Origin: Mycobacterium sp. 852002-51057_SCH5723018
Lineage (GTDB): Bacteria; Actinomycetota; Actinomycetes; Mycobacteriales; Mycobacteriaceae
Assembly (NCBI RefSeq): GCF_001667035.1
Contig: NZ_LZIR01000045.1
Location: 1-64,000, forward strand
Direction: 5' to 3'
Length of the DNA stretch: 64,000 nucleotides
The notes beneath the pieces were generated by a model. The model made no database searches. It was not told the DNA's origin and worked only from the letters and a program-made list of their open reading frames with translations. Position numbers and translations under genes: made by a program. Shown here in pieces: positions 1 to 8,540 of the stretch (within the stretch, counting starts at the first letter, position 1; each line of letters opens with the position of its first letter).

Positions 1-345
1 GGCGGCAACGTGAACGGCGGCAACGCAAACGGCGGCAACGTCAACGAAATCGGCGGCAACCCCGGCAACGCCAAGCTCCCCGACAACAACGCGTTCAACC
101 CCGCACTAATGTCCGCACCCAAGTTCGGCAGGGTGAACGGCGGCAACGTGAACGGCGGCAACGCAAACGGCGGCAACGTCAACGAAATCGGCGGCAACCC
201 CGGCAACGCCAAGCTGCCCGACAACAACGCGTTCAACCCCGCACTAATGTCCGCACCCAAGTTCGGCAGGGTGAACGGCGGCAACGTGAACGGCGGCAAC
301 GCAAACGGCGGCAACGCAAACGGCGGCAACGCCAATGGCGGTAGA
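1..345 (-). repeat. 138-bp tandem repeat inside the PE gene
   Basis: A 138-bp unit starts at 1, 139 and 277; the first two copies are complete and differ at position 76 (C versus G). The third keeps about 40 bases and then continues as shorter 15-base repeats to about 345. The unit is in frame and encodes 46 residues, including runs of the pentapeptide LPPF[AT]. The array may extend beyond the left edge. Confidence 0.9.
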
Positions 346-1140
346 GCCGCAAAGAAGTTGGCCGCCAACGTTTCGCCGGTCTGGATCGCGGCGTTGATGC
401 TCGCGCCGAGGCTGCCCAGCCCGGCCCCAAGATTCCCACCGGCTTGAAGCAACCCGTTAATGCTGCCGCCCACGCTCGCGTTCAATGCCGCGCTGAGGTC
501 AACACCGAAGGACGCGTTCAAAAGCGCCTGCAGGGCGGTGTTGGCCTGGGCGATCAGCTGCGCACCCGTAGCCGACAAGGCCGCACCACTGTTTTCGAGC
601 GCGAGCCCAGCCTGCACGATGGCGTTACCGGCCTGGACCATCCCACTGCCGATGCTCTGCAGGAAAAGGCCACCGGTCTGGAAGGCGAGGCCGCCGAGCC
701 CAGCGCCGAGGACTGTTTCCACGGTTCCGCCCAGCGCGGCCCCAAGGCTGCTGGACAAGCCGGCCGAGAGGGAGGCGCTGATGTCGGCGCCCAACCCAGA
801 AAGAGCAGCGCCCAGGTCGGCTGCCAGGTTTCCACTACCCGACAGCAGCGCAGCGCCGTTGGCGACCTCAGCCGTGGCATATGCGGCGGCACCCCCACTC
901 AACGCGCTCACGAACGCGTTGTGGAACGTCGCAACCTCGGCGTTAAGCGCTTGAAACTCTTGCCCGAAGGTGCCGAACAGCGATGCGATGGCGGTAGATA
1001 CCTCGTCCGCCGCCGCGGGCGCCAAGCTTGTCGTCGGTGCGACGATGGCCTGGGCCACCTCGTCCAGTGCGGAGCGGATGCCCGCTAAATCTTGCGCTGC
1101 TACCTCGACGAGATCGGGAACTGCGACCACAAAAGACATG
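1..1140 (-). CDS. PE family protein, 3' end beyond the window
   Basis: The minus strand reads open from an ATG at 1140 to the window edge (380 codons, no stop), so the C-terminus is missing. Residues 1-97 form a PE domain beginning MSFVVAVPDL, with the type VII secretion motif YxxxE (YATAE) near residue 88. A Gly/Ala/Leu-rich region follows, then an unusual proline-rich repeat of the pentapeptide LPPF[AT] built into a 46-residue unit. The start is set by GGGGAG six bases before ATG TCT, the same layout as the next PE genes. PE proteins are exported by ESX systems, usually ESX-5, and act at the cell surface or outside; the specific role is unknown. The repeat tail is unlike the GGAGGx repeats of PE_PGRS proteins. 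Confidence 0.85.
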
Positions 1141-1530
1141 TTCATCTCCCCACACAAATGAACGGCGGTATCCGTTTATAAGCCCGAATGTTCGAGGCAA
1201 GCTGAGCGTAATCACGCGCCGTATAGCCATGTCCGAAAATGAATGTTTTCACATACGTTGGCGCGTCTGCGCAACTTGCGGCCCGAGCGGCAACGCCCGA
1301 AAAGCAAACTCGCGGATCGGAAACCGGCAGCTTGCGATCCTCCGGGTCACAGAGTGGCTGCGTCCGATGGACTTTCGGTTCGCTACCGGTCCCACGCCGT
1401 AGTATGCGCTGCAGGTCACCGCATTTGGCATGTGCCGAATAAAAAGTAAACACGCCAATTGGTATTAGCGTACCGAAAACGAGATGATGACAAGGCCTTT
1501 CCGCCGACGCCGGTGTTTGCGGACCGCGAT
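1141..1530. other. Intergenic stretch between two PE genes
   Basis: This 390-base gap lies between two minus-strand PE genes and is poorer in GC than the genes around it. It must carry the promoter of the PE gene starting at 1140. I see no convincing gene, hairpin terminator or repeat in it; the small open frames in it do not resemble any protein. Confidence 0.5.
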
Positions 1531-3135
1531 TTAGAAGGTTAAGAGCGGTATCGAGATCAGTGGCGGCGGTGCTGCGGGCGCGCCGATCGCCTGGGCGAGC
1601 TGCTGGGGCGCGTAGTTGATGAGGAATGGCAGGAGGCCGCTGAAAGGCGTACTGCCGGTGCCGACGTTGACGTCGATCGGCGGCAGAACACTGCCGTCCA
1701 ATATCGTGACCGTTGCCGTCACCGGGTAGTAGCCGGGAGGATGCAGAATTCCGTCCAGCGGGAAGTCGGCGGCCACGCTGAGGTTCGCGATGTTGCCGAC
1801 CACGGGGCCGGTGAGGCTCGACAGGTTCAGCGCGTAGGGGAACGTCGCCTCGCCGTTGAGGAAGCCGTTGGCGATGACGGCCGGCGCATCGATGAGGGCG
1901 GCGAACGCCGCGGAGGCGTTGCCGGCCTGGACGGCCGAGGCGAAGGTGGACGCGCTGTACCCGGCGGCCTCCAGAGTGACGGCGGGCGGCCCCATCAGGC
2001 TGGCGCCGAATACCAGTTGCAGCCCGACGGCGTTGTCCAGAGTCACGCTGGGCGGCGTGAGCGAGGTCACATCCAGCGACGGCGTGACGCTCGTATCGGT
2101 AAGCGTGTGAACCACATTGAAGAAGTTCTGCGCGATCTGGCCGGGTATTGCCGAGACCGGTTGGAAGTTCCCTGTTTGGAGAGCTGTCGCGATGGTCTGG
2201 CCGTAGACCATCTGGTTGGCGACGAACTGGCGAAGGAATGGGAACGGGTCCGCCAGCCAGCCGCCGACGAGGCTTTGCAGGTTGTTCCACGTGTTGTAGA
2301 CGAGGGCGTCGTAGGGCCCGGCGATACCGGTGAAGAAGGGGCCCGACCCCGCTTGTAGGTTCAGCAGCCCGGGAAGCAGTGAATTCGCAATCGGAGTCGA
2401 CGAATTCGCAAGGCCGGCAAGCGTAGTGGGCAAGCCGGGAAGGGCAGTCGTCAAAAGCGAACCCAGATTGGTTCCAAGCGAGCCTAGGTTTCCCAGCGAG
2501 CCCAGGACCCCTCCCGGCAAGCCCAGGCCCCCTACGCCACCGAGAAGCCCACTCAGCGGGCTCGGGCCACCGGTCAGACCACCAAGCAACCCACTGAGCG
2601 GGCTCGTACCGCCGGTCAGACCACCAAGCAGCCCACTGAGGGGGCTCGTGGCGCCGGTGAGCCCGCCGGTGCCCAAAAGCCCTGAGCCGGAACCAATTCC
2701 GAGGAGCGAAGCGGCGCTACCCGTCGTAGTGGTGCCACCAAGACCGAGGAGGCCCAAGAGGCCATTGCCGGCGGCAGCCGCACCCGGCGCGGCCCCGCCG
2801 CCCAGCAGCGTTTCCACCGGAGCGCTGACCGCGTTCGCCAGGGCCTGCTCGACATTGGCAACCTCGGTGCTGAGGTAGGCGCCGGCGCCCGCATTCATCA
2901 GGTTGACGAACTCGGCATGAAACGCCCGGGCTTGCGCGCTGAGCGACTGGAATTGCTGGCCGAAGTTGCCGAACATCGCCGAGATCGCAGCCGACACCTC
3001 GTCGGCGGCCGCCGGCACTACCCCGGTCGTAGGGCCGACAACGTACGCGGCCGCCTCGGCCAGCGACGTTTGTAAACCCGCCAAATCTTGGGCTGCCGCC
3101 TGTACCAGCTCGGGCACGGCAATCACCAATGACAT
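1531..3135 (-). CDS. PE family protein with glycine-leucine repeats and cluster-specific C-terminal domain
   Basis: A 534-residue protein. Residues 1-97 are a PE domain (MSLVIAVPEL start, YLSTE at 87-91 as ESX export motif). Residues about 115-240 are Gly/Leu-rich and contain three 14-residue repeats related to SPLSGLLGGLTGG. From about residue 275 it shares a domain with the neighbouring PE genes: a PY(D/Q)ALV...NNLQ segment, an AIPGQIAQNF segment, and an ANGFLNGE segment. GGGAG six bases before the ATG supports the start. I recognise the C-terminal domain only as common to this cluster; its function is unknown. The protein is probably exported through a type VII system. Confidence 0.88.
   Translation of the reverse strand: MSLVIAVPELVQAAAQDLAGLQTSLAEAAAYVVGPTTGVVPAAADEVSAAISAMFGNFGQQFQSLSAQARAFHAEFVNLMNAGAGAYLSTEVANVEQALANAVSAPVETLLGGGAAPGAAAAGNGLLGLLGLGGTTTTGSAASLLGIGSGSGLLGTGGLTGATSPLSGLLGGLTGGTSPLSGLLGGLTGGPSPLSGLLGGVGGLGLPGGVLGSLGNLGSLGTNLGSLLTTALPGLPTTLAGLANSSTPIANSLLPGLLNLQAGSGPFFTGIAGPYDALVYNTWNNLQSLVGGWLADPFPFLRQFVANQMVYGQTIATALQTGNFQPVSAIPGQIAQNFFNVVHTLTDTSVTPSLDVTSLTPPSVTLDNAVGLQLVFGASLMGPPAVTLEAAGYSASTFASAVQAGNASAAFAALIDAPAVIANGFLNGEATFPYALNLSSLTGPVVGNIANLSVAADFPLDGILHPPGYYPVTATVTILDGSVLPPIDVNVGTGSTPFSGLLPFLINYAPQQLAQAIGAPAAPPPLISIPLLTF
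2548..2673 (-). repeat. Three copies of a 42-bp in-frame repeat
   Basis: Units start at 2548, 2590 and 2632, each 42 bases, encoding the 14-residue SPLSGLLGGLTGG-type repeat of the PE protein. The copies differ by a few bases; the third is the most divergent. Confidence 0.85.
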
Positions 3136-3289
3136 ATCCGCTCCCTTCGACTGACCGCCGACAGGGATTACCCGAGGAAAATCGAGTTAAACACGAGTTT
3201 AATAAGCAGATGGATCCGCGCTGCATAACCCGGCGTTTTTGTGCCGTTAATCGGCGCTGGACGCACCCATCCGGGCCACCGTCACGAAA

Positions 3290-3890
3290 GGTAACAGACG
3301 CGGCACTGGCCGAGGCCCGCGTCACCCGCGCCGCCCGAGGTGGGTTTCCGCGGCGACTCAGAGCGTCTCGGGCTTTGGCGAGCGACGAATCGTCGAAGGG
3401 CGGGTGCACCGTCATCGGCACCGAGACAGGACCCACGCTCACCGGCATGCTCACGTCCCAATGTTTTCGCCGTTGAGGAAGCGCCGATAGCCGCCACACC
3501 GTTGCCGCTCTGCAGCGCGGCCCCGAACACCGTCGCACGGGTTGCGAATCAGTCCATCGTCGAGACCGGCGGACCGAGGATCGAAAAGGCGAGCGACAAC
3601 GCCAAGCCAAAGTTGGCGCCGAGTGTTACCGGGAGAACGGTGACGGGGGTTGTCGTAATGCTCATTCAGACATTTGCATTGGTGACCGAGGTGACCGTTT
3701 TGGCGTAATTGTGCGCCATCTGTGCAGGGATGGAACCCGGCGGTAACAGGCTGGCGAAGTTCTGCGCCTGCTGTGCGGGGATGGCGAGGATGGGCGGAAA
3801 GTGTCCGCCGGGCATAAGCGCCTTGATAGTGGACAAATTGCTGGTGTCGAATCGGCTGATGAATAGACCTAAGGCGCCCTGCGCCACGTC
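3290..3890 (-). pseudogene. Decayed PE-gene C-terminal domain
   Basis: Fragments of the cluster-specific C-terminal domain appear in three frames on the minus strand. 3887-3666 encodes LPPGSIPAQMAHNYAKT and an AIPAQQAQNFASLL segment like those of the intact neighbours. 3662-3480 continues as a degraded version of the next part of the domain with a stop and lost bases. A further frame gives FLNGE and then MPVSVGPVSVPMTVHPPFD. No PE domain precedes it. It is the remains of a gene that lost its N-terminus and acquired frameshifts. Confidence 0.75.
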
Positions 3891-4002
3891 CTGCCCGCGC
3901 CGTGGTAATTCCCGGATGCTATCCCGTCGCCGACAAAGACCCTCCCACGATGGCCTAGGCGAAATAAGCTTAATGTGAAGCGTTGAACATGCGCCCGTAC
4001 GG

Positions 4003-5043
4003 TTAGCTTCCGAATGCCGACGCGAGGAGTTCGGGCGTATATTCCAGCAGGGCGGGAACGAGACCGCCGATGCGCGGCCCGGTGATCGTGACCGGATTGC
4101 CGGCCAGCGTAGCCGTCGTCGTAAACGGTTGCAGCGGAACGAGAAGCCCGTTAAATGTAACGTTGGCCGTCAGTCCCGGCACCGGTAGCGGCACCGACAA
4201 TGTCTGTTCGCCGTTGAGGAAAGCGTTGGCGATGTTGGCGGGAGCGCCGACGAACGCGGTGAATGCCGCCAGCGGGTCGCCGGTTCGAACAGCGTTGAAA
4301 AGCGTTGTGCTACTCGATGACGCGGCCAGCGCCGCATTGACCGGCGCCCCCACGGCATCGATGGCCAGGAGCTGGGGCAGACCGAACCCGATGGCGAAGG
4401 ATGGCGGGTTCAAGGAGGTTGCCGACACCGACGCCGGGACGATCAGATCCTGGAAAAGGTTGGCATAGCCTTGCGCGAGCCGTCCGGACGCCGTCAGGAC
4501 CGGCAGTGGGTTTCCGCTCTGCAGCGCCGTGAGGATCAGCTGGGGGTTGGTCTGCGTGGCGATCGCCTCCAGCAGGGCGGGTGCGGTGACGTCAGTCCAC
4601 GTCCTGGCGATGCCCTGCAGGTTGGCAGCGGTGTTCGCGATCAGGCTTTGATACGGGCCGACGACCCCGCCGATGGTCGCGGCGGCACCGCCCGGGGCGG
4701 TGCCATTCCCGAGCATCGCCTCCACCGGAGCATTCACCGCGCTCGCCACCGTCTGCTCGACGTTGGCGGCCTCGGCGCCGAGGTAGGCACCCGCGCCCGC
4801 ATTCAACAGATTGACGAACTGCTCATGGAAGGCCCGGGTTTGGGCACTGAGGGCCTGATACTCCTGACCGAATGCGCCGAATAGGGCCGCGACTCCGGCC
4901 GACACCTGGTCTTCGGCCGCGGCCACCATCGCCGTTGTCGGGCCGGCGGCGGCAGCACTCGCCTCGCTCAGCGTCGCACGAACTCCCGCCAGGTTTTCGG
5001 CCGCCGCCTGAACCATCTCCGGCGCCGCGATGACAAACGACAT
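4003..5043 (-). CDS. PE family protein with cluster-specific C-terminal domain, short form
   Basis: A 346-residue PE protein. Residues 1-98 are the PE domain (MSFVIAAPEM start, ESX motif YLGAE). Only a short linker precedes the shared C-terminal domain (GPYQSLIANTAANLQ, GRLAQGYANL, IANAFLNGEQ). An ATG lies six bases upstream in frame, but the second ATG at 5043 gives the family N-terminus MSF and sits six bases after GGGAG, as in the sister genes, so I chose it. It lacks the glycine-rich insert of the preceding gene and so shows the minimal architecture. Export through a type VII system is inferred; function is unknown. Confidence 0.87.
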   Translation of the reverse strand: MSFVIAAPEMVQAAAENLAGVRATLSEASAAAAGPTTAMVAAAEDQVSAGVAALFGAFGQEYQALSAQTRAFHEQFVNLLNAGAGAYLGAEAANVEQTVASAVNAPVEAMLGNGTAPGGAAATIGGVVGPYQSLIANTAANLQGIARTWTDVTAPALLEAIATQTNPQLILTALQSGNPLPVLTASGRLAQGYANLFQDLIVPASVSATSLNPPSFAIGFGLPQLLAIDAVGAPVNAALAASSSSTTLFNAVRTGDPLAAFTAFVGAPANIANAFLNGEQTLSVPLPVPGLTANVTFNGLLVPLQPFTTTATLAGNPVTITGPRIGGLVPALLEYTPELLASAFGS

Positions 5044-5152
5044 GCCCATCTCCCATCAACTCAGCAACGCGTCCACCGGTGGTGGCCCTGGTGTGGATGA
5101 GGTTAATGGGGCAAATGTGTCCCGCGGAAGACGTTTATCATTTTTGTGACAC

Positions 5153-6239
5153 TCATTCGCCAGCCACCGTGGCGATGTACGGGATAGGCGGAACGAGAAT
5201 TCCATTCAGCGGCACGTTGATCGTCGTCGGAAACGCCCCGAGGGTGAAACCCACCGGCAGCGTCGCTTCACCATTCAGGAAGCCGTTCGCGACGACGGCG
5301 GGAGCGTCGAGGATGGCGGCCGCCGCCCCCAGCCCGTCTCCCGTTTGAACGGCATTGACAAACGCCGTGGCGCTGACGTCGACGGCGTTCAGCGTGTCAA
5401 TCGGCGCGCCCACCGCGTCCAGGCCAAGTGCCACCGGCAAACCAAATGTGTTGGCCAGCGAGACATTGACGGAGGGCGGGAAGATGACGATGTTGACCGC
5501 CGACGGAGCGGTTACCGACGTGTCGGTGGCGGTATTGATGATGTCGGTGAAGTTCTGTGAGATCGGCGCGGGGACCGAGCCGGCGAGCAGCAGATCAGTG
5601 AAGTTCTGCGCCATTTGTCCGGGAATGGCGAGGATCGGCAAGAGGTCCGCCAAGCTGCCCGTCGGCGTGATTGCGAAGGTCGTCAACCCGGTTTGTTGGA
5701 CGTTGAAGCCCGTGAAGATGAGATCGACGAATCCGTGCGTAATGTCGCTCGCCGCGCCGCTGACGTCGCCGGCCATGAGGGCCTGGAAGGCCGACTGGAA
5801 TGCGCCAGGCAAGGCGAACAAACCGGTACCGAAGTCGTGGGCGGCATTCTGAAGCGCCGTCGAGATTATTGGGCGTAGGCGATCTGGTTGTTGATGAACT
5901 GCTGCAGATAAGGCACCGGGTTGAAGGTCAGAAGGGCCTGCAACGCGGATTGGATGTTCGCCGGCAAATTGGCCAATTCGGGGAGGTTCTGGAGGAAAGC
6001 CTGTAGCCCCGCGGCGATTGTCTGCGCGTAGCCGATTTGATTGTCGATCAACTGGTGCAGGAAGGGCGCCGGGTTGGCGGACCATATGGCGTTGAGGGCC
6101 TGCAGGTTGGCGGCGGTATTGGCGAAGAGCGTTTGATACGGGCTCTCGATGGTGGCCACGCTGCTGCTCGAGGCCGCCGGCATCAGGCCGGGCGGGGCGC
6201 CGCCTGGACCTCGTCGGGCGTCGAGAATCGAAACGACAT
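5153..6239 (-). pseudogene. Broken PE gene: truncated PE start, internal deletion and frameshift
   Basis: An ATG at 6239 begins MSFRFSTPDEVQAAP, the first residues of a PE domain, but the frame stops after 18 codons and the rest of the PE domain is absent. The shared C-terminal domain resumes in another frame near 6165 (SPYQTLFANTAANLQ, then the NNQIGYAQTI module twice) and stops at 5866 after NNQIAYAQ. One base further in frame, the domain continues (PIISTALQNAAHD...) to 5153. A single-base deletion near 5868 explains this break. The product cannot be a normal PE protein. Confidence 0.85.
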
Positions 6240-6399
6240 CCCCGTCCCCCATCGACGCATCCCGACGGTCACCAGATGGCCGGCTAGGCAAATGTGAGCC
6301 TAGTCACAGGCCATGCCGCAGCGCGGGGAAATTGGTGCTTGGGTGCGCGTTTATGCAGGGCAGGATGCCGGGCAACCAGACGCTCCGGCCCTTTAACTA

Positions 6400-8097
6400 C
6401 TAGCCGATGGGCGCGATGGCGGCGGCGAGCTCAGACCCGAAGCTCAGCAAGCCCGGAATCAAGCCACCGATCGGGGTGCCCGGAACCGCCCCCAAGCCGC
6501 CAGCGAGAACAACCGGACTCAGAGGGGTAAGTAACCCGCCCAACGGGATCTGGGCCGTCGCGGTGATATCCAGGAGCGGGATGCCACCAGCCGTCACGGT
6601 GGTTGTCAGCGGCGGCAGGCTTATGAACGCCTGGCCGTTGAGGAAGCCATTCGCGACGTTGGCCGGGGAGTCGATCAGCGCTGCCGCGGCGCCCAACGGG
6701 TCTCCGGCTTGCACCGCAGTAACGAACGCCACGGCGCTGGAATTGAGTGAGCTCAGCGCGTTGGCCGGCGCACCGATCCCATCGAAAATGACCTGCAAAG
6801 GCAACCCGAAGGTGATTCCGAGGTCGCCCGGATTAAATGTCGACCCAAAGTTCGTGAACGTGTCTACCAGGTTGGTGAAGTTCTGCGACATCTGCGCGGG
6901 GATGGAACCCGCGGGCAAAAGGTTGGTGACGTTCTGCGCCATCTGGCCCGGAATGGCGAAGATGGGCGCCAGATCTCCCAGCGGGCCGAGCGGAGTGATC
7001 GCCAGGGGCGTCGCCGTCGGCGACCCGAGCTCAGCGATGTCGAAGCTGACTTGCTGGAAGCCGGGAAGCACGACATTCTCCAGGCCCTGTGTGACAGCGT
7101 TGAACGCGCCCTGCATGTCACCGGCCGCAAGGGCCTGACCGGCCGCCTGGAAACTCGCGGGCAATCCGCTCAACCCGGTAACGAGGTCATTGCCGGCATT
7201 CTGTAGCCCGGTGACGATGGTCTGGGCGTAACCGATCTGGTTGTTGACGGCCTGCTGCAGCAGGCCGGCGGGGTTGAAGGTGGCCAAGCCCTGGATGCCG
7301 GTCTGAATCGTTGTCGGCAGGTTGACCAACTCGGCCGGCAGGTTTTGGATGCCGGTCGCGATCGAAGAACCGATCGTCTGTGCGTAGCCGATCTGGTTAT
7401 TGACCAGCTGGTGCAGGAACGGGAAGGGATTGGCGCTGAAGGTGCTTCCGATGGCTTGCAGGTTGTTGAACGTATTCGAAACCAGCGCTTGGTACGGCGC
7501 GGCGACCGTGGCACCGAACGAGTTCAGGCCGCTAACGAGCCCGGCCGCCCCGCTCGTCTGCAGTGCGCCGGCCGCAAGCGGCGAGTTGGCGATGGCATTC
7601 GAAAGAGCTTGCGCGCCAGTCTGCATCTCACCACCGACCATCGCGCCGATGGTGCCGCTGGGCAGCGTGGTCACGGCGCCGTTCAGCCCAGCGCCGATGC
7701 TGGCGGCGACCTGTCCAACGGTCGCCTGTCCGCCCGCCATCGCCCCGCCGAGGCTTTGGCTGACGCCCCCAAGGATCCCGCCGTCGACGCCGCCACCCAG
7801 CAGACCCTGCGCGGCGTTGGCGGCCTCCGCACTGGCGTAGGCGCCCGCGCCCGCATTCATCAACGAGACAAACTGCTGATGGAACGCCTGAGCCTGCGCG
7901 CTGAGTGCCTGAAATTCCTGGCCGAAGTCGCCGAACATCGAAGCGATCGTGACCGATACCTCGTCCTGAGCAGCGGCCGCGATCCCAGTCGTGGGGCCGG
8001 CCGCGGTCGCGGCGGCCTCGGCCAGCGCTGAACGAATGCCCGCCAGATTCTGGGCCGCGCTTTCGACCAGATCCGGCGTTGCGATCACAAACGACAT
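6400..8097 (-). CDS. PE family protein, long form with duplicated NNQIGYAQTI modules
   Basis: A 565-residue protein with PE domain at 1-98 (MSFVIATPDL, ESX motif YASAE). A Gly/Ala-rich linker covers about 98-200. Then comes the cluster domain: APYQALVSNTFNNLQ, followed by two tandem modules of about 60 residues, each with a (V)NNQIGYAQTI core and an intervening NLP...IQ.G.Q.L.TFNP segment, then AIPGQMAQN and SIPAQMSQNF, then VANGFLNGQ and a final GGLIPGLLSF. GGAGAGG lies before the ATG. The duplicated module suggests the domain grows by internal duplication. Export is likely; the function is unknown. Confidence 0.88.
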   Translation of the reverse strand: MSFVIATPDLVESAAQNLAGIRSALAEAAATAAGPTTGIAAAAQDEVSVTIASMFGDFGQEFQALSAQAQAFHQQFVSLMNAGAGAYASAEAANAAQGLLGGGVDGGILGGVSQSLGGAMAGGQATVGQVAASIGAGLNGAVTTLPSGTIGAMVGGEMQTGAQALSNAIANSPLAAGALQTSGAAGLVSGLNSFGATVAAPYQALVSNTFNNLQAIGSTFSANPFPFLHQLVNNQIGYAQTIGSSIATGIQNLPAELVNLPTTIQTGIQGLATFNPAGLLQQAVNNQIGYAQTIVTGLQNAGNDLVTGLSGLPASFQAAGQALAAGDMQGAFNAVTQGLENVVLPGFQQVSFDIAELGSPTATPLAITPLGPLGDLAPIFAIPGQMAQNVTNLLPAGSIPAQMSQNFTNLVDTFTNFGSTFNPGDLGITFGLPLQVIFDGIGAPANALSSLNSSAVAFVTAVQAGDPLGAAAALIDSPANVANGFLNGQAFISLPPLTTTVTAGGIPLLDITATAQIPLGGLLTPLSPVVLAGGLGAVPGTPIGGLIPGLLSFGSELAAAIAPIG

Positions 8098-8201
8098 GTC
8101 AGTCCTCTCCTCGGCTCACAAACGCGATGACCACTGGTCATGCAATATTCGACATGAGCCTAATAGGACCTCGGTGCGTCGGTGTACTGGGGTCCCCCGG
8201 G

Positions 8202-8248
8202 CTCACGTTCTTGGGTCGTTACCCCCCAGTAACCAAGACGAACGTGAG
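8202..8248. repeat. Long interrupted palindrome upstream of a PE gene
   Basis: The outer arms CTCACGTTC (8202-8210) and GAACGTGAG (8240-8248) are perfect complements. Inside, TTGG/CCAA and GTTAC/GTAAC also pair, with a C-rich centre. It lies about 105 bases upstream of the PE gene starting at 8097. It could be a DNA-binding site for a dimeric regulator or an RNA hairpin; no T-tract follows on either strand, so it is not a classical terminator. Confidence 0.6.
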
Positions 8249-8367
8249 CGTAACCAGCGCAGATGCCCGGGAAGAAATACAACGAGCGTTTTCACAGCTT
8301 TCGTTACGGTTCGACGGATTGCGGACAACTCGCCCAAACGGCCGAGGGAAGGACACCGACCAGCGGC

Positions 8368-8535
8368 CTACAAAACAGCAGCGATGTCCGCCGCAAACTG
8401 GGCAGGGAAACCAAGCAACCCAGGAATCAGGCCTCCGATCGGGTTGCCCGAGAGTTCGAGCGGCGCAAGATCGCCGCCACCGAGGTCAACGAAGACCTGG
8501 GGAAGGTTGAGCGGAGTGAGCAGCCCGCGACGTGA
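8368..8535 (-). pseudogene. C-terminal stump of another PE gene
   Basis: About 55 codons ending in TAG at 8368 read GLLTPLNLPQ...NPIGGLIPGLLGFPAQFAADIAAVL, clearly homologous to the last residues of the intact neighbours (GGLLTPL...GTPIGGLIPGLLSFGSELAAAIAPIG). It begins directly behind the stop codon of the next PE gene, with no start of its own. It is most simply the tail of a deleted gene. Confidence 0.8.
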
Positions 8536-8540
8536 ATCCC

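Noticed and set aside
1-345. CRISPR array
   Set aside because: The repeats are in frame within a protein and have no unique spacers.
10-447. Plus-strand frame rich in NGGNANGGN repeats
   Set aside because: It is the complement of the LPPF repeat of the minus-strand PE gene; the minus frame starts with a real PE domain and ribosome site.
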